This document shows, in pieces, positions 23,308-35,825 of a stretch of 38,712 nt of DNA. The notes under the pieces were generated by a model. That model searched no databases and was not told the origin of the DNA. It saw only the letters and a program-made list of their open reading frames with translations. The position numbers and the translations under genes are program-made. Numbering within the stretch: position 1 is the stretch's first letter; every line of letters starts with the position of its first letter. The stretch lies in NCBI GenBank assembly GCA_000708835.1, contig DF237688.1, forward strand, positions 1 through 38,712, read 5' to 3'. The stretch comes from Klebsormidium nitens. Taxonomy: Eukaryota > Streptophyta > Klebsormidiophyceae > Klebsormidiales > Klebsormidiaceae.

Positions 23308-25181
23308 ATGGCACCAGGTAAGAGAGGCGTCTTCCAAATTCCCTTTAACCACTGCTGCTCATCATCTTCCAGTTTTCTGATCATTCGCCGGTGCTTTGTA
23401 TCAAAAGATACCAAAGCAACAGCATCTTTCCATAGCTCTCTGCATTTAGTCCTCATGGTTCACCTGCCGCCCTTTGACTACTCAATCCGGCCCCTTACCT
23501 GAAGAAGCCCTTTCTTGGTTGCAGGGCAAGCACGCCAAGTGGTGAGCTCAAGCTGAAATGAAGATGCAGGATGTGCAATTACAATATACAGGCAGTAAAT
23601 ACAAAGGAAACCTGGCCCTGTGATTGTTCTGAAATGTGCAACCTCATGCCGTCCATTCTCTGTCTCCTACAACATGACGCGGATTGTTTTGCAATCTCTC
23701 ACAACAGCACGAGATCTCTCAAGTCCAGCTGGCGCCCTTAGAAATAGGTATACAAAGCTTGTGGCCTTTGATATCAGTCTCTGTCCTTGCAGCTAACATC
23801 GTTGACGCTGGAGATACTGTTCTACTTTGGCAAGTTGTATGACTACTTCTATTGGATCCTGACCTTGTTAATATTCATCTACAAAGGTGAGGAGTTTGCA
23901 AGTTACCTGCTTTTAGAAGTGCTGAGCGCTTCCACTCGGCAATTTTTGGTCGGGCAAAAATGTGGCGCAAAAATGTGCACTTAGAACTCCACATTTGAAA
24001 GGTTCTATGATAAAGCTGGGAAACTTCTAGCAGACCCTGTAGGTGCAGTGAGGATGTGTTCGCCAAACAGTCAGCTTATGCCGTCGTATGCTTACAACCA
24101 CCAAATGGGGCCACTTACGTGTCCACTTGTGCTTTGGTGCAGGTTCCAAACTCCCCTATCCGAAGCATGTTTTCGGGCTCGAGCTGGCTTTCCTGTTCAT
24201 GTTCTTGATTGTTGAACCAACTCGCATCTTCCTAGGTGAGTCTCTTATGAAACCCAACTGATTTGTGTCGTCCTGCAAATGTTCCGCAGTAACTTGAGCA
24301 GGCGAGCATCAGTGACGCAGAAACTTTCCCACATGCATTTGGTCTGATTCACAGCTCACTCTAGTCGGCCATTCCAAGAAGCTGGGTAAACTTCAAAACA
24401 TAGGCATAATTGTGCAGCAGGGAACAAATTTTTGTTCGCCTTCACTTCAGCCATGACAAGTTAGCTGATCACGCCAAGTAAATCCTTCTTGCCTGCCGTC
24501 TGTGTGTGCAGGTTCCAAAGGGAACAAAACAGAACAGGCAGGGCCTTTGGGGTGGTCCCTTGCTTTGGCGGCTCCTATCTTGAGCATGCACTTCTACTTC
24601 ATCCTGGGGCAGACATACGTGTGAGTACACGAAGTAGAAGCCTGAAGTGCTGAATCCGGTTTGTGAAACGCTCTAAAACCACCTAGAATCATGCACTGAG
24701 AGGATCACGTGGAGGCTGAGGACGTGCAATTGAGCCAAAGGCAATCCTTGATGGTGACGTGTCAGGCTCAGTTTTTTTTGTTTCGAAACCTCAACTCTCT
24801 GGTTCAAGGTTGTGTATTACCAACCTCTTCCTTAAACGGGTACCCTGCAGATTACGGATAGAACAATTTCTAAATGGAGTTGGGGTGGGCTTCGCTGGGT
24901 TACAGGTAAGTCATCGTAGGCGGTACAGTATCGTTGACCAGGCTTCTTGTCAAAGCTCTGCAAGTCTCAGTTGCGAATTTGTGATGGTGGATTGCTACTG
25001 GAAACTGAATCCTCATCATATTTTCGATTGTTGCTGCGTTGGCTCTCACCGCTTTCTTCGACTGGATGCGTCAGACCAATCTCCGAATAGGCAGAATAAC
25101 GGCTGACTCGATTCTTTTCTACAGGTTCTGATGGGTCTCCTAACGACCGCCGCCTTTATGAATGCTAGTCAGCGTTTGTGA
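23308..25181 (+). CDS. TMEM216: TMEM216-like ciliary transition-zone membrane protein, 7 exons
   Basis: Exons: 23308-23317 (10 nt), 23525-23541 (17 nt), 23793-23886, 24143-24235, 24512-24620, 24851-24905, 25125-25181. Joined, they encode 144 aa ending in TGA; human TMEM216 is about 145 aa. The start MAPGQARQV is assembled from the two microexons, whose phases are the only ones I found that lead into LTSLTLEILFYF. The product has four hydrophobic segments: LEILFYF...LLIFIYKG, VFGLELAFLFMFLIVE, GWSLALAAPILSMHFYFILG and LNGVGVGFAGLQVLMGLLTTAAF. Landmarks of the Transmemb_17 (TMEM17/80/216) family are the YKG exit of the first hairpin, RIFLGSKGNK and QTYVLRIEQFLNG. TMEM216 belongs to the MKS/transition-zone module that gates protein entry into cilia. 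Its presence suggests a flagellated life stage. TMEM80 is the closest alternative name. Confidence 0.88.
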
Positions 25182-26523
25182 TCTAGTAGCTTGCACCGAA
25201 AATGATGATTCATCATCTTTCTGTCACAGTCTTGAGAGTGGGGTTTGGTCCGAGGTCTCCGGCATTGCATGCGGTTTTGCCTGGTTAACTCGTCTTATAA
25301 TCTGCAATAAGTAAGACTGGCGTCAGGCCTCCTTGACCGCATAGGACTGATTGCAATGGCATCACACGTACGTCGACTCAGCCTTTTCGTATCTGCGACA
25401 ACCATGGCCTGCGTTGTTTAAACAGAGCTAGAGCGGGAAGCTATTCAGCAATGCCCGTCACGCTGGTTGTTATGCAGGAATACACGTGTGAGCCTGACGG
25501 TGAGAGCTTCGCAGCAATGACGGTTTTATCGGACATGAAACCACGCGGTCCGATCGCCCTGTTCATTGAATTGGTATGGCCGGCGGCAAGCTAGGCTCGG
25601 ATGGTAACTTTAATACGGATCAAGGCTGTTACTGTTCGTGTGCATCCACTTCATTAGTATGATCACGTATGTACAGCACATGATAAATTACATTTGTCTA
25701 CTGAAGCGCGTGGCTCAATGTACTAGTGCCCGGCCGCTCGCCAGCCTAGGCAGACTGCACCAGGGCCCCAGACGTCCAATCCACACGCACAACCGTCATG
25801 AAGCGGTTGGTGAGTCTGTCCGACACGTGCAGCTGGCATGTGAGTGTCCATTATTGTAACTATACCAATCATATATGGCACGGTGCTGATATAGCACGGA
25901 TATCTAGTAGCATGAGAATATTGTTGAGACGGTAACTCAAGTACCGAGGATTCCCATTGCTCGACGGTCACTTACCTTCATATTAAAACCGTAACGCCCA
26001 CCTGCAATCGTAGATTAAAGATCGCAATCAACCATGAAACTGCTTTTCTGCGCTTGCAAGATCGTACCAGATTGTTGTGACAATGTTGCATGATTATGAT
26101 TGCAATCAAGCGGATCGGAAGGAAGGCCGCATGCAACCTATCGGAAAGTGTCGTTAACCTTTGCATGAGCGTGCAAGTTCATCTGCGCAGCCTTCTGTTC
26201 TAAGATTGAACAAACTTTCGTTGGTTATAGACGTACGACAAAACGCTTCTCGATTAACCTGTGCCTAATGTTACAGCCAAAATTGGCGACAGCCCTGAAC
26301 TTCATACCAGCGGATGCGGGCCCTGTGATTCAAGATTATTGAAAGCTAGCCCCGAACACAACGTCCTCTCCTATCTTAATATACGAGCGCCTGCGGCGCT
26401 GACTCGAAGGGATGGAAGTGCTACCAGACCAAAGTCAACTTGGGCAAAACGCCTCACTGGACAGAGTTTCTTGAGTGTAGACACAGCCTCAACAGCTCTA
26501 CTGTGCAGCCCCGATCAGCCTCG
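25182..26523. other. Intergenic region between two convergent genes
   Basis: This 1.3-kb stretch contains the 3' flanks of the TMEM216-like gene (plus) and sucrose-phosphate synthase (minus). I saw no conserved exon, transposase motif, tRNA or notable repeat in it. Confidence 0.6.
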
Positions 26524-29500
26524 TCATACCAGCTTCAGCTCCTTCAGACCGTCGACGATACCGTCCACTCCCTTCTTTTCGTCGACCGCAACCACGTTCG
26601 GCAGCTTGGCAGGGTCTTCTTCGGTGCTCCCTTGGGCACTGCCCTTCGTCGCGTTCTCCGGACGCGCGACACCGCCCACCAGAACCACGCACACCGATCC
26701 GCCCAACAGCTCGATGTGGTCCGCATCGCCCGCGTACCCCGCAACGACGATCACGTTCGAGACCTCGATCCCCCACCGCACCGCAAGATACCGCAGCGCC
26801 TGGCTCCTGCTGGCGTGCACGGGAAGCAGGTGAAGGGTGGAGTTGCCGCGGCAGTAGATGACATGGCAGCGCAGGCCGCGCGTCCGCAGGCGGCGGCGCA
26901 GCTCGGAGCCGGACGGTGCCTGCAAACAGGATACTGCTGTGAGGAAAGACTGCATATTGAGACAGTGAACGTGTGCTGCCAGAGGCGGCTAACGTAAGTT
27001 TAGCCGGCTATTGAGTGTCGAAATGGAATTGGACATTGACGTTCAGCATAAGTACCCAGCAAACCGTGTCCAAAATGAAGAGAGTGTGAATGCAAGACCT
27101 CAATGCAGTTCAAGACTCGAGAGGCCCAGTCCAGTGCACCTTCACGGGCTTCCGGTTTTTGTGATACTTTTCCCCATTGCCTATGGCGGAAGCGCACTTC
27201 CCCCGCGGCCTCACCTGTGCCAGGTCGACCACCTTGTACGCCAGTCGGTGGTGCCCCATGTGCTCGCGGTCCTCCGTCAAGCTCAGCACCGGCTTCGGCC
27301 CGCCCGCCTTGCGCGCGTCCGCACCCTTCTCGCTCCCGGCCGCCACGATGTTCACCATCGCCTTACGCAGCCCGTCGCCGCCCCAGCGGTACTCCACGTG
27401 GGCATTGTAGTCCAGGTCGGGGTACAGCTTCGTCCCGGCCGAGTCCGTCAGCTGGTCGCCCTTCTCGCCGTCCCCGAGCGGGCCCGGGTAATACAGCTCG
27501 CTCCCGCTGCCCGCGATCACCACGTCCAGGTCCTTGAGCCCGATCGCGGCCCCTTCCAGCAGCGCCACGAGTTCCGGCCCCGTGAGCGCTGTCGCAATCG
27601 CGAACCCGGTCTTGTCCGTCTTGGCCGCCTTCAACCCGGCCGACAAGACCTTGGCCAGGGTCCCGGTTGCCTTCCCCGAGGGGTCGTAGTCGTCGACGGC
27701 GACCACCACCAGGTGCTTCCGCCCACGCATCCGCATGCCCAGCTCCTCGGTGGACCGCGCCTGGGGGCCCGGGGCGGCGTCCCCGTCCTCTGGGAGACCC
27801 TGCAGGCCCGTGTTGTTGGTGCTCGGGTACTTCTTCCCCGGGCGGTCGCCGGGGGTGCCGCTGCCCTGGCGCATGAGCTTCTCGATCTCCCCAGGGGACT
27901 TGATGCGCCAGTTGCCGCTCTGCGTGCGCGTGATGTTGTCCTCGTCCAGCGACAGCTTCATGTCGCGCATGCTCATCTCGGGGCCCAGCGAGTCGGTGCG
28001 GTACGACGGGTCGGACTCCAGCCCGGGGGCCTTCCACTTGGGGTGCCGCTGCCGGCAGTGGGCCACCTGGATAGGAAGATGTCGCCGTTACATCCAAGTT
28101 GCCAGATCAAGGAGGAAGGTTTATGCAGAGCTTTCCGCACCGGAGTGTGAACAGAGGCTTGCTCATTACCTTGGGTTTGGTGCATGCTTTGACCGCAGAC
28201 TAGGATGTGCAGTCGACTCAAACCTGCTATCTTGTTCGACGTTTGACTGCCTTGTACGCTCCGAGACTCCCTTCAAAAGTTCGTGACTTCCTTCAAAACT
28301 TCGACTGAACTCAGTCCGCGACAACCGACTGCTCCTTCAAATGTCCTTACACGCGTGATCGTAGAGCAGTCTGAGGAGCGGCAAGCTAAAATTGCTAAAA
28401 TTGCTAAAATTGAGAGGAGAATGTTGCGCGAACGACCGTGTACACAAGGAAAGTCAAAATTGAGGCGATACAAGCCGACGCCTTTGTCTGAAGCCTAAAC
28501 TTCAACCTTTCTTGAGCCATCCACATATTGGTGCGTCGTCTGAGCGTTTCGGGCAGAGTGCTCCGGAACAGGAGAAATCACGAACAGAAGAAACGCCGTT
28601 CCAATCGCCTCGCAACAACGCCCGCAATCAAGGCTGTAATTCAATCTACGCCTCACCTTCTGGAGATACTGGCGGCAGTGGTTGGGCCAGCTGTACTTGT
28701 GGATGTTTTGCAGGCCGTTCTTGCGGCAGTCGGACCACATCTTGCGGTCCATCACCAGCTTCAGCAGCGAGTCCGCGATGCCCTCCTGGTCGTGCGGGTC
28801 TATCAGCAGCCCGTTGTTCAGCGTCTGGGGAGCGAGAGAGAAAGAAAGCGTAAGCAGACCGGATCAAGCAGACAGCGGACCGTAAACACGCGAGTCGCAC
28901 TTGTGACTTCAAAGGTCTCCGCTGAGGCCCCATCGCATTGAAAAGCGTCCGCTTGTCACAGCTTCGAGATTGCTTCGTAAAACATTACGGTCAGTCCGCT
29001 GACTGCGTGCTCAATTGCTGCGGAGCATTTCAAAGTTTCTAAATCCAAGAGTTGCAGAAAGCTGGCGAGCGTCCTATGTCAGCCCTGCTAAGGTCTTTTC
29101 TCTTCTGATGCGAACAGATTTTTCAAAGCAGAGCAATAAAAGGCGGCTCACCCTCTGGATGTCCACCGGGCCGCCGTTCTTGGTGGCGACCATTGGCAGG
29201 CCGTATGCCGCAGCCTCAATCAGGGTCAGGCCGAAGGGCTCCACCAGGGCAGGGTTCACGAACACGCCCTGCACAAACGATTAAAGCTAAAACCCTTAAA
29301 TCAGCGTCATGCGAGGAACCACGAGTTGCTCATTAGCTTTATTCTTGGAACCGATTCGTTGTAAATCCGGATATCGTGGATCACCACCGCCCTCTGAAAC
29401 GTATTGCGAGGCAACCGCCTGCACATATGCTCAAGACGTCTTTCGCAGCAGCAACGATTATCGCAGAGGTATATCGGAGAGGTTGGCGCCCTCGCTGACA

Positions 29501-32500
29501 GGCTGACTCGAGTGACAATCAGATGAAAATTCCTGTATCCACTGCCTTACCTTGGTCCTGGCGGCCAGGCGGTAGATCTCGGGCACCTCCGGCTGCTTGT
29601 GGTGCTTCGGGTAGGACACGAGGCCGTACAGGTCGTACTTGTCAATCAGCTTCAGGACCTGGGTCAGCACGTTGCTCGCGCTCTCGCTGAGCTCGTCGAT
29701 GACGTCACGGTTGCCCATGATGAGGGTCTGCACAAGATAAAGAAGGATGAGCGGGTGGCTTGCAATTGACGGTAACAATCTGGTCACTTAGAGCCAACAT
29801 TTTTCGTCCCGCCGATTGATACCCTCTCGTTTCAGTAAGGTAACATTCGCTTATCGAGGAGTGCCTTGCTGTGTCTCATCGAAAAGCTTTTCTAGGAAAC
29901 TCTGTGACTAACTTGCAATGAATTTGACGGAAAGAGGAAGTGCAACCATCCATCAGACCCAAGAACTCTGGCAACTGATTTTCGCAAAGCACTCACCAGA
30001 TTTGCGGTGTCTCGCAGGTGCTTGTTCTCGCCAAAGGCCTCCACCAGCGTGGTCAGGTTCTTCTTGGGATCGGCACGGGCAAGCGCAAGGATCATGGGCT
30101 TGTGCGGGTTGGAGAAGAAGCGGTTGACCTCGGACCAGATGGGCGGGTCCGGCTTGGGCGACATGGGGGACTCCTCGTCTGCCTGAGCCGCCAGGTCAGC
30201 GCTGGAACCCTTGCTCGCGGTCTGAACCACCACGTGGCTGAAATCCATACCGGGAGGGATGACCTGCGTTTAAAGGTGGCCACAGGTGGCTTTGCAGGTC
30301 ATGACCTCGGACTGGCCATTACTCTCGATACTCTGTGCGCTGGAATTTCTATAGCTTGTGTTTGCTGGATAGTATAGTGGAATGAGGACGAAATTAACCA
30401 AACCGCAGGTGGTTGTCTGCTACACCGTCAGTTCTTCCCATGTCTTGGGTCTCTGTAATGTCGGCCAACTTGCAGACTGAAAATCGTGCTGCAAAGGCAA
30501 TTCCCAAGACTTACCGCCATGCGTGGCATGAAGCGGCCGTGTGTGGGCAGGTTCTTCCTGGCGCGCATTCTGAGCACTCGCTCCAGCTTGGCATCGTAGC
30601 CGTCGTACAGGCCCCACTGCTCAATGATCTCCTGCTGCGTGCTCGTAACCACGAGCTCGGCCGCGTCCAGCGCAAACTCCTCTGCTTCAATGCGGCGCAT
30701 GATGCGATACGTGGTGTCAATCGAGGCGAGGCTCTGGCGGCCCTGCAGGCACAAGGGTGTCCAAGCATATCAGCTTCGAACTACTTGGTGTAGTGGTGGT
30801 TCAAGCTTAAGAGGAGTCTCAGCCACTGGACTGCTCTAAGCAGTGCCGTTATGAAAGTCAGTCATGGAAGCTTCGTTTTAACAGTCACCTTGTATTCAAA
30901 ACGAGGTATCCTCGAGTTAAATAGTTTCTCCCAATGTGCGTCTTATCAACGACTGTGATCTGACTTCTTGCAATTTGAAAAGTCTCGTCTCAGTGGATTC
31001 TCTTCCATACTGACAGTTTGCCTGCCTTCAAAATCTCCTTCCTGCAGTATCACAGCCGCTCCTCTCACTGACATTCTTGAAAGTGAGTATGCGGTCCATA
31101 CCTGCTTCAGTAGCTGCTCCAGCTTGTTCCTGCCAAGCGAGTGGCCCGTCAGAACCATGGGTACATTGAGCGCCCCCGAGAGCAGCGCGGCAATGTCTCC
31201 AGCGTCAGCATAGTGGCCATGGATCACGTGCGGCCATACAGGCTCTCCCTGCCCAATCTGCTCGCCTAGGACTCGCACCATGTTGGTCACGTGACCAATG
31301 GCCCCGTCCACGAACTCCTGGACGAATGGCCACAGCTGCAAGCCAAAGAGCCACTTAGTGAGAAGCTCATCGAGTGAGATGACTTTCAGTTGAACAAGTA
31401 CTTCAACCAGTCTTGCAGACAGAGTCAATACAATTCAAGACAGACAGAGAACCACATTGTCAGAGTTGCGAAGATGGGACGAAAATTGTTTTTCCATTAA
31501 TAAATCTAGTGGCAACCAACATAATGTAGAAATGCACTTCCAACAGAATAAGGTCTGATAAGGGGGTCTGCTAGCAGTGGTCTTACCTCCTCCTTTCTGA
31601 TGTACTTCTCCCTGGGGCCACAGGGTATCCGCACAATGTATGCGCCGCGGCTCTCCCCGTAGTTCTCACCCTCCTCCCCGCCTTCCTCCCCATCTGGCGC
31701 ACCTGAGGTCAGCATCTCCTGCGGCTCCCCATAGCTGTAGTCCACACTGGGATCACAGATCTGGCGCGTCAGGAGGTCCACTCGGTACACCTGCGGCAGC
31801 TCTGCTAGGGCCTTGGCAAACTCGACAACGTACTTGACCTGGCCGCCGGTATCAGCATCGCGTCCCAGCTCCATGTGCTCACCACGGACAAGGCCATGGA
31901 GACTGCAGGGAAAAAGAGATTCAAGAGATCAATCTGAGACAGCATGATATTAAAGGAGAATGTGGATTTCAGAGAGCTTCTAAGTAATGTTCACAGAGGA
32001 TGCAATGATGAAAGGAAAGCAGTTTCTGGGGCTCAAATGTGAAAAGATGACGAACACCTAGTACCAGGAAGTAGGTCAAGTTTTGAGACACCAGCTAGGA
32101 CAGGTTGTCAGAATAGTGGCGCAAAGGAATGTGAACTCGTTTGACATGCTTGTTCAAAGCAGCAATATCAAGTGCACATTCTTTTGTCTCATCAGCTCTT
32201 GCTTTATTGCAAACAGGATATGTTGCAGTAGTGGCACTGTTGAAGCTGCCCCCTAGACAAGTGCTCAGGTTTTCCATTCACACCTGTGACGCAGCTTCTT
32301 TGTTCCTGCATTGCACCACATTCTGACCTGCTTCAAACCGTACCTGATCATGACAATGTAGAGGTTGCCCTCTTTCTTCTCATGGTCCACAGGGAGACTT
32401 GCTGATGACTCCAACTGCTTGGCCTCCCCTTCTGATGCAGTGTAAGATTCCGACTCCACAGTGGACTCGTCTTCCTCAGTGTCTGGATCTTCGCGCAGGT

Positions 32501-33519
32501 CAGCTTCGTCTGCAGCCCTGTCACTCTCGCGCTGCATGTGCAGACGAGCAAGGCGCTGTGCCTCCTCCCACTCAACCTGCAGAAAAGGGCACCTCAGAAT
32601 GAAGGAAGCCACCGGTCTATCCACCCGATCATCGCCCTGTCCAGATACAGTAGATCATACAGCACGCGCACTGTAGCGTCAGAGGCAATTGATCTTTATC
32701 CTCTGCTTTAGAATACTGTGTCTGACTCCTTCAAGTTGATGGACTGATCTTTTTGTGATGTCTCATCGTCTTCTACCATGGCATTGCATATGCCCTGTAC
32801 ATCTGTCAAGTGGATAGAAGCTTGGGCGTTCCTTTGAGGGTTTCTGGATAGCTCGCGCAGTGACAAGAGGGCAAAGATCCTCAAGATTTGACGCTACTTG
32901 CAGAGTCTAGGCCCTTCTTTGTGAAACAGAACCAACTCTGTGAACTAGATCTGTATGTACCTTTTTCTTCAGGCGTGTCATGTGCCAGATTCTCCAACAC
33001 AGGTACTCCAGACGGCTGCCACGCTCGTGTACATTCTTCATCGCAGTCGCCTGCAAGCATAGAAAATTGCAGTGCATGAGATATTCATGCCCTCCAAGCG
33101 AACCGCCAAGAGTCATGCCCTCCGACCACTAGGGATAAGAAATCCTTTTGGACACCTCTTGACATGTGCAGATTGAAAGCATTGTCTGAAGGAGATCGCA
33201 AGCTTGTTGTGATACAAATAGCAATCAGACACCAGGTGCTCTCAATCTGAATGGCGCCAACAGTGACAGCAGATCGCCGACTTGTTGCATTGTGGTGCAT
33301 GCATACCTTCATCCATGTTCTATGCAGATCCGTCTCATCAAAGCCAGTGATCTGCTTCACAAAGAATGGCACCGCGAGGCTGTCCTTCTTTGTGGCGGCC
33401 TCCTTCCCTTCACTTTTGCTGTCCTTCTTGCCCTTCTGCGGAGCTTGCTTTGCCACCGCGCTACCCTCTGTGTCGAGGATTGCTTCCAGATAACCATTGA
33501 TCCAATCGTTGTCTGCCAT
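26524..33519 (-). CDS. SPS: Sucrose-phosphate synthase, 12 exons, 1096 aa
   Basis: Minus-strand exons: 33519-33307, 33050-32961, 32576-32344, 31902-31587, 31335-31102, 30742-30515, 30263-29997, 29727-29551, 29268-29152, 28824-28657, 28066-27215, 26919-26524. All join in phase. The enzyme makes sucrose-6-phosphate from UDP-glucose and fructose-6-phosphate in the cytosol. It starts with the plant-type [16 protein letters not shown]; an upstream in-frame Met at 33555 is less likely. The GT-B fold shows [20 protein letters not shown] (N-terminal sugar-binding loop), [56 protein letters not shown] and the C-terminal EX7E motif in [15 protein letters not shown] 284-codon exon leads into an SPP-like domain ([33 protein letters not shown]) that lacks the DxDxT signature of active SPP, as is usual in SPS. 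An acidic stretch ([10 protein letters not shown]) sits in exon 4. The length matches plant SPS (about 1050 aa). Confidence 0.96.
28385..28411. repeat. Three tandem copies of a 9-nt unit in an SPS intron
   Basis: GCTAAAATT is repeated three times without mismatch inside the 590-nt intron between the [10 protein letters not shown] exon and the SPP-linker exon. It is an ordinary minisatellite seed. Confidence 0.9.
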
Positions 33520-34215
33520 CTTGGCTGTTCCTGCTGACACAACCCGTCGTTGCAAGCGTCGCAGCTAAGCTTGATACTGCAATTGAACTCTGAACAATGC
33601 GGGAAAACCTAGCCGCTGCTTGTCTCGTCTCCGTGCTCCTCAGCTGTTGCAAAATCGTCAATGCTGAAGCCTGCGCACATCCACTGATCCAGATTCAATG
33701 CTGCTCGCTGAGCCCTCCGAATCGAAAGCCAAGGTTGGCCTCCAAACCCTGTCTAAACACTGAAGGTCTGCAATCTAACCGAGGAGATTGTGGTCAGGTT
33801 GCGCCCAGGACGTCATCTCACAACCGGTTGACCTGATTCCTGTGCCACGCGTCGAGTTTGCAAGCCTTAGAGAAAAACCGGGGTACTTGATAAGATGCTG
33901 ACATGTGGAAGCAATAGGCTTCGGAAGCAATCCAACGCTTCAGAATGCACTCATGGATCTTGCAGGTTACCAGGGTCCAACAAGTGGCACGCTCGTTCGG
34001 TGTCTCCGAATCATTGGCCTGCCACTGCCCAGTGCCACATCTGCTTAACCCTTTTACCCTAACCGGCATGCTAAAGCTAGCGCAGGGTTTGAGCTTTCAG
34101 AACGCCAGCAGGCTGCAGCTCGTTGTTTGGTCTCTGATCTCTGTCTTCCCTGCCTTCAAGTTCGAGAAATCCAGGCGCTGAAAGCCACGGGGGCAGCAAT
34201 TCCATTGAACAATCC
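33520..34215. promoter_or_regulatory. Divergent region between SPS and the AN1 zinc-finger gene
   Basis: This 696-bp stretch lies between two head-to-head start codons and must contain both 5' untranslated regions and promoters. No coding exon or clear core-promoter element was recognised. Confidence 0.5.
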
Positions 34216-35825
34216 ATGTCTACGGGTCTGCCTGGCGCTGGCAACGGAGATGATCTAGACGTAGTGCTGCAAGAACTTCAAATGTATGAGACATCTATTG
34301 GTCCAACGATATCTACAGTCTGGGATGGTTCTCTTGCATGCTGTTGCTGGCGGTGCTGATGTACGTAGAATCCTTCCTGCACCTTCAAAGGTGGTGTTCC
34401 TGCATTGCAACGTTAAACTGTAGATTGAGTCACTTTCGTGACTTTCCTTTAGCAGAAGGTATCTTAACACAAGGGAACATTGTGTCATCTGCAGTGATAA
34501 TTCGGTGTGTGCGGACAAATCCTGTAAGAAGAATGTAATCCTGCTAGGCCAAGTGTGCAAATTGTGCAAGCTCAAGGTAAGTCCAATGAAGACTCTTTAT
34601 CGAAGGGACACAAAGGTTCATTGTGTCTGAAGCATATTATGATGCCCAGATTGAACATTCTTGACCGGCGTGTCAAAACCTGTGCATGGGTTGACCTTTG
34701 TGGGTTTGAAGTAACTCGATTCCTGCTGAAGCAGCTTTTCTATCTGTTGCAGTTCTGCCTAACGCACGGGTAAGTTTTATCCATGCCTTCAAATCAGTGC
34801 AGAATGGTCCAGTCCACCTTCTCTGTTGCCCAATGTGCGTTTCACCTCATCAGGTGCTCTATGCCTTCTAAGTGCTTGTACCACCTTGTCATGACTAAAA
34901 TTGTAGGTCTACATGCTTGACATAGGGCAGAAACAAGCAATGAAACAGTCAAACAATCGAACAAGGTTTGCTAAGTGCCCCTTTCTGGCGCAGGGAGTGT
35001 GCGACTTTTCTGTGATTTCTGAAATTTCCAGCAGATTGGAAGGGCGCGTCATAAAATCTATGTGCAATAAAATATATTGTATGGCAATTCCAAATTTCGT
35101 GTAGAAGTCGTTCTTGCTCTCTGATTCTGGTGTGGCTTTGCGCAGTCTGCCAGAAGCACACGGGTGTGGAGCTGATGCAAAAAAGGCTGCCAGGTGCGTG
35201 GACGAATCCGTCTGCAGACATTCCTTGGCTTTTCCACGCTTCCTTTATAGTACATCACTGCTTAGATTTCTGATCTGTCTTTGTCACACTGGACCATCTG
35301 AATCATTCAGGTCAGAACCCATAAATGCTCTGTCTTAAAACAGGAAGGAGTGGTTGAAAACGGACGGGAACACAAAGCCCCAAGGCTCAGCCCAAGGCAG
35401 CTCAAAGGATTGGCACCGCCCATACCTGGCCAAGAAGTTGAAGGACCAAGTCGACCAAAAGTAAGAGTCCCTCACTTGAATCTACCCCTGAGTATCTCTG
35501 ATATCACTCGTGCTGATGCAGTCATGGTGTCTGTTTGATTCCTCTGTATTGTTCGGCGGGTGCGCAGCACGACATTGGAATTAAATATAAGTTCCAAGAC
35601 ACATTAGTCTGATGTATAAGACTCCAACAGAACCTCCCTTCGAGCGTCGAGTGACTCTATCTCCGCCCCTACACAGACAAGGCAAAGAACGCAAACTACT
35701 TGCAGTGCTTGGTTATTGTGTCGTCGCTTGTTTTCCTTTGCAGACCAATAGTTGAATAAGTGATTCCCTTGTTTAGATCGTTCGGACGACGGAAGGGCGC
35801 TCCAGAAGGCAAGCCCAAGAAATGA
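34216..35825 (+). CDS. Small AN1-type zinc-finger protein, 6 exons, 126 aa
   Basis: Exons: 34216-34283, 34495-34576, 34753-34769 (17 nt), 35146-35193, 35344-35460, 35777-35825. They join in frame and end in TGA. Residues 28-63 form a complete AN1 finger with ligands C28, C33, C44, C47, C52, H55, H61 and C63; the visible core is LGQVCKLCKLKFCLTHGLPE followed by AHGCG. The 17-nt microexon encodes the FCLTHG part, so the finger cannot form without it. A short acidic N-terminus (MSTGLPGAGNGDDLDVV) precedes it. A Lys-rich tail (RPYLAKKLKDQVDQK, ending GKPKK) follows. AN1 fingers serve in ubiquitin and proteasome stress responses and in nucleic-acid-binding proteins; the HGLPEAHGCG style recalls the C-terminal finger of the SMUBP-2 helicase family, but no helicase is present here. 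The last exon could instead begin at 35745, giving a different short tail. The specific role is unknown. Confidence 0.82.

Noticed and set aside
27011-28150. A 379-codon open frame on the plus strand
   Set aside because: It lies exactly opposite the large GC-rich SPS exon and is an antisense shadow of it; the product is a Pro/Arg-rich sequence without a family.
28385-28411. Tandem repeat considered as a CRISPR-like array or satellite
   Set aside because: Three 9-nt units with no spacers, inside an intron of a eukaryotic gene.
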